A stretch of DNA of 64,000 nucleotides from Hyphodiscus hymeniophilus (GCA_016508695.1 VNKQ01000004.1:372001-436000), one strand, 5' to 3'; shown: positions 11,295 to 24,183, counted from the first letter of the stretch. Notes: generated from the sequence alone by a model not told the origin. Translations and numbers: made by a program.

Positions 11295-13464
11295 CTATAT
11301 TTCAGACCCCCAGGGCTCGAATGGAGGAGCCAATATACCATCACACGAGAACTGCACCAAGAACGGACTAGGCGCACTATTGGAGCTCAGAATCGTAGTT
11401 CCATCCGGATCGACCACCGAGAGCGCAAATGTCGCCGGGCCTTGAGCCTGTGCGAACATGACGCGGAGCGGGTAGTAGTTGCCAGCCACGAGATCGATCG
11501 AGAACTCAACGGGAGAGAATGTGCCGTAGTCGTTCATAACGGCCGCGTTGGCTCTGTCCCATCCCGCGTAAGCGGATGCCCCGATCCACACGAAATCGAT
11601 GTCGTCGGGGCAGGGGAGCACAAAGGTGTACGGGCCGGTGAGTTGCGCGAAGAGGTAACCTTTATGATCGAGCGCGAAGTAGTTCAGAGACACGTCGACA
11701 GAGGTGCCGTAAAAATCGGTGATGGGGTTATCGTCCAGGTTAATGCCACCGAGCGTGCTGGTTACTCCAGTGTATCCGGGGGTCTGGACTTTGTAGACGG
11801 TGGGGTCAAAACTGCTATACACCCTATCGTCGTTGTATACCGCGTTGTCATAGTATGCCCACTGCAGACCCTGGTTATTGCAGGATGCACTCGGTGTGGG
11901 ACACACGTTGGAGGTGAAAGTTACTGATGTCGTCACGACTGTGGTAGGCGTAAAGGTGGCTGATGGTGTGGTCTAGAAGATGTTAGGAACTCTCTCCATA
12001 TTTTTTCTTCCTGGGTCCGAGTCAGGGATCAATGGGAACATACTGTGGTGATTGTCACACTGTCAAGGAATTCAGTAAGCGGGACTGTCGTCGTTGTGGA
12101 TGTGCTCGGTACTGTGAACCCCTCACTAGCTGCTCTTTTGTACGCTTGAGGGATACATGTCGTTATGGTAGCAACAGTTCTAGGCATTGATTAGTGATTG
12201 TATCCAGAGTCAACTCTGGAGATCAGAGGCTTACGTCGTGCTAGTCCAGGTAAACGTGTCAATAGTCAGAGTATTGGTTGGCGCAACGCTTACGGAGGTG
12301 ATGGTACTGGTGTAATCGGACACTGTTGAGGTAGCTGTGAGAACTATTGGTGCTGGAGGGCAGTAGTAAAGATCGAGGTGGGAGGATCCTCCGCAGAACT
12401 CTGTCTTATCTCCGTCGCAGGGCATCGCGCATTGATCCACTGTCATGAGAGCAGATCCAGGCTGCAGAGAGTTGCCGCAGTAACATTCGCCGCTCCACTC
12501 AACCCCAAACATGAAAAACTGAGGTCCGCATGAAGCTGCGCACTTCTCGACAGTCATACCCGTGGCTGAATAGTCGTAATAAGAAGCACCGGTCAAAGCA
12601 CGTGAGTTTGTGGCCTCACTGTAACAGCCCACAAAATAACAAGTGCCCACAGATGGGACAGTAGTCGGTCCTGAGTAGACAGAAGAGGTAGTGGAACTTG
12701 GGGTGACTGAAGCAGTGGTAGAAACGAGAGGTAGGCTACCAGCAACGTATATGCTCAACAAGCTGTGACCACCGCAGATCGTAGACTCGTCACCAGAACA
12801 GGTCATGTCGCACGTCTGATCGGTGACATGAACTGAGCCAGAAGCCAGGGAATTTCCGCACCAGCACTGCGGAAACAGTAAGTAATCGTACATTATTTGC
12901 AGAAAGCCGCTTTGCTATTTTGGGCATTAGACAACATACCTCTCTACCATACTCCACTCCGGCGTAACCATAACCTGCGCCTGAGCAGTCATTTATGCAC
13001 ATTTCGATCGTCATCGCATCGCTAGAAAACATGGTGCCCGATAGAGTACGAACGTTCGGTTGTTCGGTCCAACATCCCAAATATGCACCAGGACTTGTTG
13101 ATGACGGTGATGGTGACGAGGATGTCGAGGACGAGGATGTCGAGGACGAGGATGTCGAGGACGAGGATGTAGGAACTGGGGCCGTCGACGAGCTTGATGA
13201 TTGCGATAATGATGCCGGGACTGAGGATGTTGATGAGCTTGATGTTTGTGATGATGATGCCGGGATTGAGGACGTTAATGAGCTTGATGATGGAGACGAG
13301 AGATCATTAGAACAGCTCGGCGAGATTGTGACAGTGGCAGTGACCGTGACTGTGCTGACACTAACAGTCTCGATGGATCTAGGGCGATATTCCCTACCAT
13401 CTACAAGTGCCAAAAGAGTGACAACGGCTGTAGCCAAACAAGGAATGGATCTTGACGAAAACAT
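11295..13464 (-). CDS. Secreted WSC-WSC-GLEYA adhesin
   Basis: Four exons on the minus strand, 13464-12940, 12866-12235, 12179-12044 and 11972-11295, give 656 residues. The order is: signal peptide, Thr/Val-rich spacer, Ser/Thr linker built on a repeat, WSC domain 1 (from YLGCWTEQPNVRTL across the first intron to CGGHSLLSIY), Ser/Thr spacer, WSC domain 2 (GCYSEATNSRALTG to CGGSSHLDLYYC), Thr-rich linker, and a C-terminal GLEYA-type lectin domain (QGLQWAYYDN, YTGVTSTLGGINL, FVLPCPDDIDFVWIG). WSC modules bind carbohydrate in wall sensors and secreted enzymes; GLEYA/PA14-like domains occur in yeast flocculins. A cell-wall adhesin is therefore inferred. No transmembrane or GPI tail follows the GLEYA domain, so wall attachment would have to be non-covalent. 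Confidence 0.88.
13115..13170 (-). repeat. 15-bp coding minisatellite in the adhesin linker
   Basis: About 3.7 copies of GACGAGGATGTCGAG on the plus strand. They encode a Ser-Ser-Ser-Ser-Thr period on the minus strand, just before WSC domain 1. The unit length is a multiple of three, so copy-number change would lengthen or shorten the linker without breaking the frame. Confidence 0.85.
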
Positions 13465-15467
13465 GATGAAAAGACTGAAAACCCGACCAACGATTGAAGA
13501 TGGAATACTTGCTTGAAGGGACCGTAGAGCTCTTGTATAATATACAATTCCATGAGCCCCTCATGATCTAGATCCCTTAAACTCCGCCAGGTGAGCAGGC
13601 TAGAGTCACTGAGAAAGCCTCAGCTCTCTTTGCGCGTGCTATTTGCGCCATTGCACTGATTCTGGTTTCCACTGTCCCTGGCGGTCCCATTCTGACAGCA
13701 GTTCATCGTGATGTTTGCCCTAGTTCTGGCAGTTATTGAACGCCATGGCGTGGAATTGTTTCGGGACGCTTATGTCGCCGCCCATTACGGATTCACGGAG
13801 GCATCCGAGTGCCTCGTGGGATTGGCGAAAGCTCTTCTAGATCTTCTGCTTTCAAGCTTTGTGGCTTGCCATGCACCCTCCAGGCTGAAGCCATGTGCGG
13901 CTGAGTCCGTGTTGTCTCGTCCCAATCAGTCTCCAGCAATGCTATAAATTGAATCCCCTGACTAACTCCCCTATCCAGTGGGTCGGTGGCTCATCCCTTA
14001 CCTGAGACGACGAATCGCATCAAGACTCCGGAAATCCCACCTGAAGTTGCTGAATCATATTCATTCGCTTACTTCGTAAAAGGAAGCTGTCGACCCCTAT
14101 GCCAATAAAAGTTGTGGATAGCGCATAGTTCCCCAGTGCGTCCCCAGCGCGTCTGGAACCCGAAAGATGAAAATTCTCGGCAGGGGTGGCCATATGCAGG
14201 TATAGTACTATACGTCGTACAAAAGAGCGGGAGAAGTATTGGATCCTTGCGCAGCGCCAGGGGTAGAAAGAATTGGTTTCTAACATCTCGGCAGTCGGCA
14301 CTCACTCCGCTGAAGTACGAAAATCAAAACATTGCGAATACTACCCTATGCGCCATCTCAACTTCTCAAGACGAACAACACGTTACCCACACTCCAGATA
14401 GGCATATAATGGCAGGCTAAGCTGCGATCAGACGATAGAAAGACTAAGTTCCATAAAATCGATCGTGACCAGAGATAGAAGACACTAGCCTTTATATTAA
14501 GGCCTGAGATGTATTCCAAAACAGGAAAAAGGAAGCATTTAGCGAAAATCGCGCCATCATTGGTTCTCATAACAGATAATTAATTTCGTTGGCGGGTAAG
14601 TGGCATGTCAGATGCCTAGAACAAACTTGATATTTGGACGTTCAATATCCTTCGACATGGCGCTTGCTGAAAAGGAGAATTGCTAAACGACGTCGAGGCT
14701 TGATTCGGTTTCGAGACAGAGGAAAAGCTGCTGTTGACAGCTATCTCCCCTTTCTCTTAGATTGAATGTTGAATATTTGAAGCATCAGTGCGAGGTGTAA
14801 AACTTGAAAAGGTGCTGGAATCTACAAGCGCCATTCTCGGTTTCATTCACAATATCGTTGTATGTCGGATTAGGATTAATCACTATCACGTGACTCAACA
14901 CCCTGCAGTTTGACTTAACGTATAATTCTACTTCCTGAGGTAATATATCATGATTACCTGGGGCCAATAGCAAGAATAAAATACGACACAATAAATGCCT
15001 TGTGTACCTAAGATGGAAGGTCAATATATCACATGATTCAGAGGCCTGCTATGTCGAAAAAGGTAAGGTCGTTGCGAAAAGCGCTTCCAAAGCGAGTCTC
15101 GGCATCTCCTCTGATCGTTCGGTCAATACCTCCACTCACCCCAATTCGACTCAATGTAGGGGCGAGCGACGCCTCATACCAGTTGGCAAACGGTCTGCGT
15201 GTTGCATAACCTGGCGAGTTCGCACCGACTACCGCCGATACGCGATTGGCCGGCAAGACGCCATGGGCAGTTGCTTGTCATATATGCCTAGTTGACCCTC
15301 TTATTCAAGATGCTTTCTATCCTCAAACCAAAGCTTCTTGGTCTCAATTCTTCTAGTCTCCAGTTCAACTTCTATTTGCAACTACTTGACTATAGCAATT
15401 ATTTCTCTGTCTTTGCCTATTCAGTTGGAATACCAAATCGTCTGCAGTGTTGACCGTCAATGAGGCA
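13465..15467. other. 2 kb divergent intergenic region, no supported gene
   Basis: Separates the starts of the adhesin (minus) and the AtuA-like gene (plus). A plus frame at 13708-13947 (79 codons) begins MMFALVLAVIERHG, but it has no domain and no convincing secretion signal. Other frames (14020-14420, 15002-15295) look random. The region must contain both promoters. No RNA gene was seen. Confidence 0.45.
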
Positions 15468-17571
15468 ATGGACTCTCATGTCGTTCCCATATCTGCTCGG
15501 CAACCATTATGCTATATTATAACACCGATTGGAATGCTGGGGTACAGCTTCGACCAAAGTTTGACTTACAAAGCCCTAGTGGAGCTGTCCAAGCATTCCC
15601 CTGACATTCCAACGGCATTGATTCTTGACTCTGGCTCAACAGATTCCGGTCCTGCCAAATTGGCTCTCGGTTCTATGACATGCCCAAGATCCGCATATGA
15701 ACGCGATTTGAGGTCTTTGATGAGTTTGTCCCATGAATTTGGGGTACCCATCCTGATCGGGTCCGCTGGAGGTGATGGCACCGATACACATGTGGACGAG
15801 TTCCTCGACATCATACAAGAGATTACAGACGAGCCGGACAACGAGTACGAACCCCAAATCTTCCATTGGTTTGTAACCACTAATATTCCTTAGGTTGTAC
15901 CACTTCAAAACACTTGCGATCTACAGCAACGTCTCGAAGACAACAGTGCTCAAATCCCTACATGCGGGGAAAATCACAGGCTGTGGTCTCTCGGTTCCCA
16001 AGCTTACGGAAGATGACGTTAACAATGCGGTGACCATCGTGGCCCAAATCGGGCCTGAACCTTTCCTCGACGCTATGAAAACGGAACCAGACTTCAACAT
16101 TGTTATAGGTGGACGTGCGTATGACCCCAGTCCCTACACAGCTTTCTCAATATTCCATGCAAGATCCCTAGCCTCCAAAGTCTTGACGGATGAACAAATT
16201 GGAGGGTTTACTCACATGGGAAAGATTATGGAATGCGGTGCTCTCTGCGCGAAACCGAAAAGCTTGACATCCATGGCGACCATCTACCTTGATGGATCAT
16301 TCGATGTTAAACCTCTCGACTCAGGCGCCCGCTGTACACCACTCTCAGTAGCGGCACATACTCTCTACGAAAAGAGTAGACCAGACATTTTGGCTGGCCC
16401 AGGCGGAAGCCTCGACCTTAGAAATACTACCTACAGGCAGCTCGACGATGGCATATCCGTGCAGGTCCATGGTGCGACCTTTGCATGGTTGAAAGACAGT
16501 GATGCGCCATATACCGTCAAGCTTGAAGCTGCCAAATTGAAAGGCTACCGGACGATCTTCATGGGTGGTATCCGTGACCCTATCCTCATTGGTCAAATAG
16601 ACAGCTACCTCTCCAAAGTTAAAACCAGGGTCCAATCCTTGCACGGAGATGCAGAGGGTGACTGTGTAAACTTCCATGTATATGGTTCCAATGGCATTAT
16701 GAACGACCTAGAACCTGGTGATGTAGCATATCTACCACGGGAAATCTTCATTGTTGGAGAAGCATTGGCGGCGACGCAGAAACTTGCAAATAGTATCTCA
16801 TCATCGGCACGCGTAGCACTGATGCACGGCTCCTACCCGGGACAGCGAGGCACTGGGGGTAACTTCGCCATGGGTATCGGCGGCAAACTTGAGATTGAAA
16901 TGGGCCCTGGTGCTGAATTCTGTCTGTACCACTTGATGGATCTTCCTGTCGGTACCGAAGGCGCCTACCAAATCAAAAATGAAACCGAGGAAGGTGCCCC
17001 AGCAGCCGTTGCGCAAAGCCCTCATCCTCTGTTTTCTTGGCGGGCCATAGCTATTGGAAAGGGAGATCCCCGCATCGGCACCAAAGATCGTAAAATTGCA
17101 GAGCACAACGAGAGATACACCAGCCCAATACCCGGAAAAGTTGTTAAACAGGCAACTCCGAATTTCCCTACTGGGGATCCTCTGTTACTGACCAAAACCT
17201 CCACTCTCTCTGAGATCGCTCCAGTGATCCGCTCCAAGAACTCCGGCCCATACGACATTACGCTCGACGTCGTCTTCTCATCACCGGAGATCTACGCCCT
17301 CACTAAGGCCTCGTCACTTCTCACAACCGCAACGATTGCGCGGCTCTACCACCTTGACGAGTCTGAGATCATCTGGTGTGGCTTTTTCGACCAAGCGATG
17401 GCGTTCAAGGCAACAATTCCGAGGAAGCGCGGAGGTGTGTTTGTTAGCTCGGGAGCATACATGGAGACTGATGTCCATGCCAGCCAGCAGTATGCGGGAC
17501 TGTTGGATTTGACTCTACCGGAGGAGCTTCGGGTGAAGATCATGGAGCTGGGGTTGGAGAGAATTGATTGA
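15468..17571 (+). CDS. AtuA-like (DUF1446) protein fused to a DUF4387 domain
   Basis: Two exons, 15468-15844 and 15894-17571, joined across a 49-bp intron (GTACGA donor, ACTAATATT branch), give 684 residues. The first ATG in frame with a good context is 15468. The N-terminal two thirds match the acyclic-terpene-utilisation AtuA family (PF07287): CYIITPIGMLGYSFDQ, LIGSAGGDGTDTHVDE, IVIGGRAYDPSPYTAF, FTHMGKIMECGALCAKPK and GGNFAMGIGG. The last 110 residues (IRSKNSGPYDITLDVVFSSP, EIIWCGFFDQAMAFK) match DUF4387, which in bacteria is often a separate neighbouring gene. No enzyme activity is firmly established for the fungal fusion; a role in catabolism of CoA-linked or terpenoid acids is inference from bacterial Atu. 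There is no targeting signal. Confidence 0.85.
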
Positions 17572-19400
17572 TTTGATATCTTGACTTGACCGGGGTTTCA
17601 GCGTCGAAAGCGGATTAAGGCTTGAAAATAAAGATGACATTCACTTTCGCCTTCGATCATTTTTTGGCATTGTGTTCGAGGTATGGAACTGTGGGATGAT
17701 TGTCTTGGGGGGTTTTTTTTTTGGCAGAAGGGAAGAAGGTAGTGTAGGCAAGTTCATGCAGTGGAAGACGGTTACAATCCAGTGAGTGTTTGCCGCTAGT
17801 ACAGTACACAATATCTCTATTGCTGCCGAAGGACAGAGGGATTTTTGGCAAACATAAGCCAGATAGTACTGTCAGATTATTTCATCGGACCGGTTACTTG
17901 GCGCAGGTTGTCCAATAAGTTCAGTTGGATAATGCCAGCTTCCCTTGTTCATTCAGAGTCAATAGCCATTCTAGCAACCAACAATCTCCTTCGGACCATT
18001 GGCTTCCTAGTTGGGATGCTAGGCTTGAGGCTAAATATTCTTCACTAGAACAGGGACACCCACATATAGCACGTATCATAGGGTCTGAATTGCAATTGCC
18101 AATCAAGAGGGGTACAATCAAGAAAATCACGTTCGATATCGAACCGAGGAACTGCAGTTTTTCTCTCAAAGCTATATGCTAATAAGCCACGGGGAGCTAA
18201 TGGTCAAATGCCAGGTGTAGAGCAGAATGACCAATATTTGTCCTGATACTTGACATTGCAACCTCTCTGCTCTGCATGAGTCTCCCTCACCTGCTTAATG
18301 TGATCAATGACCAGCATCTCGTTGTCGTCCCTTGGTATGACCGTATGAACCATGTTATTCAGACATCTCACTCTGCATATCTCACAATGCTCGAGAAGTA
18401 AATCAGCTGTCATTGCCCCTGCAGCCCTTCTGCCGGACTCCTGGAAGCGCAGTGCCGGTACACTTTCTTCTCTGGGGCAAGACAAGCGACTGCTCAGATC
18501 CAATAACAAATTTGGAAACAGTCATGAGAACATACTCATGTGGGATTGACAAATACCGTAAAACTCAAGCCCATTGAGTTGTGAGTTCTTAGAAGGTGAT
18601 TGTGTTTATACCTGGAAGTATTGAAAGGTCACTTATAGAACTGTGTTGGAGTGCGTATTAGGTGATTGTATTATTCCAATCCCTTAGGTTTAGTAAACAG
18701 TGTCCAAAGAATATGCATCTAAACGTAAGCAAAAGTAGAGCTTACGTATAAATTCCTAGCGTGGCATGTCCATATAACTCTTGGGAGGCCACAAGGGGCG
18801 TGAATTCTATTCACGGTCCCGTCAGATGTGAATTGATAATATTCAATATCATTATTATCATTATTATCAGAAACCGAGACGTCATAAAAGGCAGTGGTTT
18901 GGTTCTAAATAATCAATTATAGTGAAACCACCGAAGACGGCCCTATTTTCGCGTATTCCCGGAGTTTGTCGCGGCTGCTATCGTGCTTTCTTTGCCAATT
19001 ACACCATAACATAGGGCAGTTCACGATCCCCATTCCCCGCGTTTCACCGAAATAAGGTTGACCCCAGGACCAATTCTACGTTGCACAATGTGACGATGTC
19101 TTTGCGGCCTGGGGAATGCGCTTCGGCCCGATTGGTTTAATATAAAACTCATGTCCCACGGTCAAGTAATCCTTCGTCGAAATGCCTCATTTATTGCTTA
19201 CTGGGTAAAAGCTAGAAAAGCCGGAATAGGGCCTTCTGTCTTGGAAGGGAAGTCACAAAATTATGTCGTCCGGTGTGCGTCTGAATTCTGCCATTTCGCT
19301 AGATATATAAGAATAATGGCTCCTCCTATGATTATGATAGCCTGCGAACGTCGAGATAAGCACCTCGCCTCGTTTCTTAAGCTCTCCCGCGATCGCTGGG
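17572..19400. other. 1.8 kb intergenic; one possible coding scrap
   Basis: Mostly featureless and locally AT-rich, with a short ATT/ATC tract at 18841-18870. A minus-strand frame at 18509-18204 reads like a folded protein (RAAGAMTADLLLEHCEICRV, QVRETHAEQRGCNVKYQDKY) but has no start context or partner exon. It may be a gene relic; I cannot name it. The last few hundred bases should contain the promoter of the GH81 gene. Confidence 0.35.
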
Positions 19401-22400
19401 ATGTTTGGCTCTCTCCTATCTGTCTTCGTCGCCTCGGCGGTCGTCACACATGCTCTACCAGGGGCAAAACTTCCCTACGAAACCTCTGACAATGCTGTGT
19501 TTCAACCTCTTGAGAGACGCGGCATCTTTGGCCCAATAGCGACTGATTCACCCGCTGGCATTGCTGGTGGTGAGGTTGCCTGTGGCGCTCCTCCTGTCAG
19601 CTCGTTCTTTGCTGGTCTGAACCCTCCAGTATGTAGAATATCTGTCGGCTGTCGAGAAAGTACTTATTTGTGTATAGTTTCCCACCAACTCGTGGTGGGC
19701 TTCATATGCGGCACCTCCTGGAAATGAAACCGCTGCCGGCCCGTGGCCCTACGAGTCCGCTCTGTACAACGATGGCGTTGTGTTCGGCATCAGCACGAAT
19801 CGCCAATTTGATGGAACGTCTATCAAGCAGCCAACGCAGACTGACTGGCGTGTATCCTTCGTAGAACACCAAGGCAACTTCGCAAACCACAAGGCCACAG
19901 GTTTCGATACCCAGACAGTCACCGTCCAGTACTTCCAGGGCAGTGCGACTTTGACGACTTACCTCGTCCCTGGATCACCATATATGACATTCCAGTTTGC
20001 GGGTGCCACCCCGTTGTTGACGTCAATGAATGGCGGAATAACATCATTCAACGGACAGACACTCGCGGCTGGCGCAAGTAGTGTGTATCACTGTATATTT
20101 CCATGCTATATCAGTGTTAATGAAAGCGTACAGCAAGTGCCACCGGTACAGAATTCACCGTGGTCGATTCCAGCGGGTCTACGTACCTTATCTACGCTCT
20201 GTCTTCAATCACTTTGAAGGCCACCGCTGTGTCCTCAAGTTCCGGCACGATTCAGGCCAGTGCCGCGTACACTGGAGTCCTCCGTGTCGTCAAGCTTGCC
20301 TCTGCCAGCCATAAGGCGCTCCTAGATCAATATTATCAGGTCTACCCGACTTCTGTCTCGCTTGACTACTCGTTTACAGACACCACTGGCACCCTCATAT
20401 TTGACTGGACGACTGTTGGCGCTGGCAGCAACTTGCTGATGCTCACATATCCTCACCACCGCATTAAGTTGCAGAATCCGAACTTCCCTGCCACAACAGC
20501 ACTTGGCTATCTTACAACGAAGGTTTGTGCTCCTCTAAAGACCCGATCCGCATTCAATAACCAGAGTCATAATAGGGATGGATGTATCCCGTAATTGGCA
20601 ACCAGTGGAATTTGCTTTACACTCTCACGTCGATCACATGGGATCCGCCCCGTGCACTTGACTCTTCCTGCTCCGCTGCAGTCCTTCAAGGCCTCGAGTA
20701 CGAGGTGGCCCAACTTAGCACTTCTACGCCGCCTGTTCCCGGTGATTTTTACTACTGGGGTGGAACGCTTGCTGCCCAGGCGCGGCTGGCCCTCATCGCG
20801 TATGTTCAAAACCCCCTCGCTTAGCCAAAAGGTCGCAGACTCGCTAACTTGTGTATTCCCTACATAGGGACAACCTTGGCCGCTCCGATCTTGTAACCCC
20901 TGTCATTAAATATCTCGAAACTTCTTTCGCTTACTGGTTCGAGTCCTCTTCATCTACATTGCCAGCGTACGAGACTACATGGGGAGGTGTTGTCGATAAG
21001 GCTGGTGCTACGAACGTAAACATCGACTTTGGGAATGGGTACTATAACGATCATCATTTCCATTATGGCTACTTTCTCACCGTTGCTGCTACCATTGCCA
21101 AGTTCGATGCAAGCTGGCTAAATCAACATAAGGACTATATCAACTTTTTTGCGAGGTAGATCCTTTCCTCCTGAGAGTAAGAGAGATCTATGACACTGAC
21201 TATTCACTGTTTCTAGGGACATCATAAACCCATCACCACAAGATCCCTACTTCCCAATCACCCGTTGCCGCGATTGGTTTGCAGGCCACTCTTGGGCATC
21301 CGGTATCGCCAACGGCGCTGGCAGCCGCGACCAAGAATCCACTGGTGAAGCCGTTAATGGCTACTACGGCGCTCTCCTCTGGGCATCCGTTGCACTCTCT
21401 CAGGACTATGTCAACTATGCCAAGCTCCTTCTCGCCACAGAACAGCATGGTGCTCAAGTTTACTGGCATCTGTATCCGCAAGAAGATCCAACGTCCCGTG
21501 ACAATCCATATCCTGAAGCGGCTGTAAGAGCCCTGACTACGATGGGCAATGTGGAAGACTGGCAGTCTGGAGCATGGCTGTTCTGGGGGCTGAGAAGTCC
21601 GAGATTGCAGCCATTCAGATATTACCTGTGACTCCCGTGAATGAAGTAAGTTATTTGACGACTTCAGACCGACTTTTAAGAGAATTAGAGGTTAATGATA
21701 TACGCAGGTCTTGTACGATACCCAGTGGGTTGATAACGTGTGGTCGTACACAATGCCCGAGCTTGTCGATCCGACTATTGGTGACGAGTGGAAGTGCGTG
21801 ATCATCGACGCATATTCAAACGCGAACCCGCAAGTTGCTGCCGAATGGAGTGCTAACATTACTGATTGGGGTATGTTCCAACCCGCCCCCTCCACCTATC
21901 TCTCTCTATAAATCAGCATAGCACTCACTGACAGTCCAATAGGCACTGGGCAAACTTTCACGAACGAACTTTTCTTCATCGGCACCCGCCCGAACACCAA
22001 CGGCGCCCCAATTTGCGGCTCACTTCCCCAGAACCCATATGGCAGCTTCCGTATCCAGCTCGCCTCCAATGGTAACTACGTTGCCGCATCTAGCGCGAAC
22101 ACGAACCTAGTGGCCTCAGCGACCTCCTCGAGTACCGCCGCAGTGTTCAGCAGCGCCTACGTACCGAACTCTGGCACGCTCGAGCTCGTCAGCACGAGTC
22201 AGTACGTCACGGCAGACATATCCGGGAGCTTCGCTCTCGCCGCTATCCGCGGCACAGCGTCGACCTGGGAGCGCTTCACCATCCGCCAGAAGCTCGGCGC
22301 CGCGTCGGGCGTATACTCGATCAAGGCAACCAGTAACGGGTTGTGGATCACTGTTGGTGGTGATGGTTCGCTCATCAACAATGGTGCGAGTGAGGCCGCA

Positions 22401-22430
22401 AGTGCGGGATTCAGATTCGTCCCTTCGTAA
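19401..22430 (+). CDS. Secreted endo-beta-1,3-glucanase, GH81, with a one-base frameshift
   Basis: Hydrolyses beta-1,3-glucan; fungal GH81 enzymes act in wall remodelling, septum or spore release, and attack on other fungi. Eight exons: 19401-19628, 19678 to about 20077, 20134-20522, 20576-20799, 20868-21155, 21217-21645, 21708-21870 and 21943-22430. The introns are 49-72 bp. There is a signal peptide (LLSVFVASAVVTHALPG), then FPTNSWWASY, YNDHHFHYGY and the catalytic region SRDQESTGEAVNGYYGALLW, all GH81 hallmarks. The last exon encodes a beta-trefoil, fascin-like module (GSFRIQLASNGNYVAASSAN). Frame is lost inside exon 6: GAWLFWG ends at a run of five G (21585-21589), and AEKSEIAAIQILPVTPVNE continues in another frame. 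One more G would give 869 residues. This is either a sequencing or assembly error, or a recently inactivated allele. Exon 2's 3' end could be 20080 instead. Confidence 0.9.
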
Positions 22431-24183
22431 GTTGATAGTCAGCATATCGGCTAGATAGCACTTGTACCTCTCCAGTATAAACATGTACATAGCTAGCGAA
22501 TTGACACACATTTACATCTGTTGTGGAATTTTCAAACTCTAAACTGTAGTGCCTCCGTCTTAGAGAATGGAATTATCTCTGCCACTGAATGAAACCCTTT
22601 CCACTTCTCTTTTAAAATTCAGTCGACCGCACCTCATAGCCACTTAGTTCACTCGAGGCTAGCAGCTGTGCTATTTCAAGCTCGACAAACGTGTCCATAA
22701 AGTGGCGAAGGCTCAAGGACGATCAAGTCCCGACGGAAAGAGAAGTAAAAACAAAGCCAAAAACAATAAGCCCTGAAGTTGCAGTAAATAGAAGTCTCCT
22801 CAGACAAGCTCATCTCCAAGTGTTCCTAGATGCTCAGCTCTCAGGGCAGCACACAGATTGTAGGGAATTGAAGTAGATATGCGAGCAATTCTAAACATAT
22901 GTAACAGAAACCGGCCCATCTCGACTCCCAAATGTGAAGACGTACGATTCGGCTCCCCGCCATGCCTCACCTCAACTGCTCCTCCGCGAACAGTCCGAGG
23001 GGCAAAATGTTGAGAACGTGCGTAGGATGGTAGGAACAAGCTTGACTTTCGAAATTCAAATTACCTCGTGAGACTTGAGATCGACCGATCAGTAAATCAT
23101 AAGCTGGGACCCCTGCCAACGGCGCTGTCAACTTTAGGAGATTTCGAATGAGCCTCCCAGATATACACGTGAAGCAAGTGACCCGTGGCATAGCCTGGCG
23201 AAGTATTGTTCAATTTCTGGATCGTCCTATTCCAGCAGGGAAGCGCCCGATCAATCCTCGGACGCTGTAGATACGTCTCATCTCGGAATAATCACTTATT
23301 CATGGCATGAACACGCCTTGTAACAAAGCTTTGTACTACTGCTTTGTGCATCTATTGTATTCGGATGTATACTACTCACCCCCACCCACATGCCTAGTGT
23401 TCACCGACATCCACCGCACAGAGCTAAAAGCCACCCACCAACTATTGCATTCCCCTAATACAGTCCAATTCCATTTTCTCAACAAACGCGCAAAAGCAAA
23501 ATACCACCCAACCCAAAGTCACGTACCGCATAAAGCAAAATAGCAAATAAACTCCCCCAAACACCACGTTTGTGAGCCGTGAGGCTATTTCCATCTAGTT
23601 CTTTTGACTCCGTTCCTTTGTTTGCCCTGATCGCTCCCGTCCTGTTAGAACATGCAAGCTCATCTCCTCCCAGACCCATTAAAGTAAAGCGATGAAGAGA
23701 CTAGAGACACAGAATGGGAGGTTCAAAGAAAAAAAGGAAAAGTGGTGCATCCAATCCATCTCAGGAACCAGCCCCAGACCAGCTGGTGGGTTGAAAGAGA
23801 GGCGTGCGATGTGACCCGATGTGCACATGTACAAGAAAGAAAGCTGTTGTCCGCGAGTTCCATGCCATTATTCTACTCATTATTTTCCCTTCGCGTCGTT
23901 CAGTTTGTGTTTCTTAAGGCGAGATCCGCGATCTCCAGCCTCCGGAGGAATAAAAAGATGAAAGATGGTTTGGGGCACCGCGTGAATCTGTGTCAGCGCC
24001 CATTTGTGATTAGACCGAGTTAGACTTTGCGACCTAGGAAGCCGGTCGGCCGGAGAAATGGCAAGAACATTGTGCATCTGTTTTAGCGCCCATTGCTGAT
24101 TGAACCTCGCATATTGTTGCGCCGTGAAAATTCGATTGATGGAAGAAATTGCTGGACCAGTGGAGGGGGAAGTAAGGTCGAAT
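22431..24183. other. 1.75 kb convergent intergenic, no supported gene
   Basis: Lies between the stop codons of the GH81 gene and the Zn2Cys6 gene and should hold both 3' UTRs. Open frames here (22691-22876, 23307-23543, 23742-24023) are short, compositionally random and lack splice-compatible partners. No repeat or RNA gene recognised. Confidence 0.45.

Noticed and set aside
13108..13300. CRISPR-like or satellite array
   Set aside because: The repeats are short, in phase with a coding frame and without spacers; this is a coding Ser/Thr repeat in a eukaryotic gene.
12995..13516. Acidic plus-strand frame (Asp/Glu/Val repeats)
   Set aside because: Mirror of the Ser/Thr linker of the adhesin on the minus strand, which has signal peptide, WSC domains and splice sites.
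9456..22430. A secreted-enzyme gene cluster (esterase, adhesin, AtuA-like protein, glucanase) acting as one pathway
   Set aside because: No shared pathway, no cluster regulator or backbone enzyme, and the AtuA-like protein is not secreted. Proximity alone is weak evidence.
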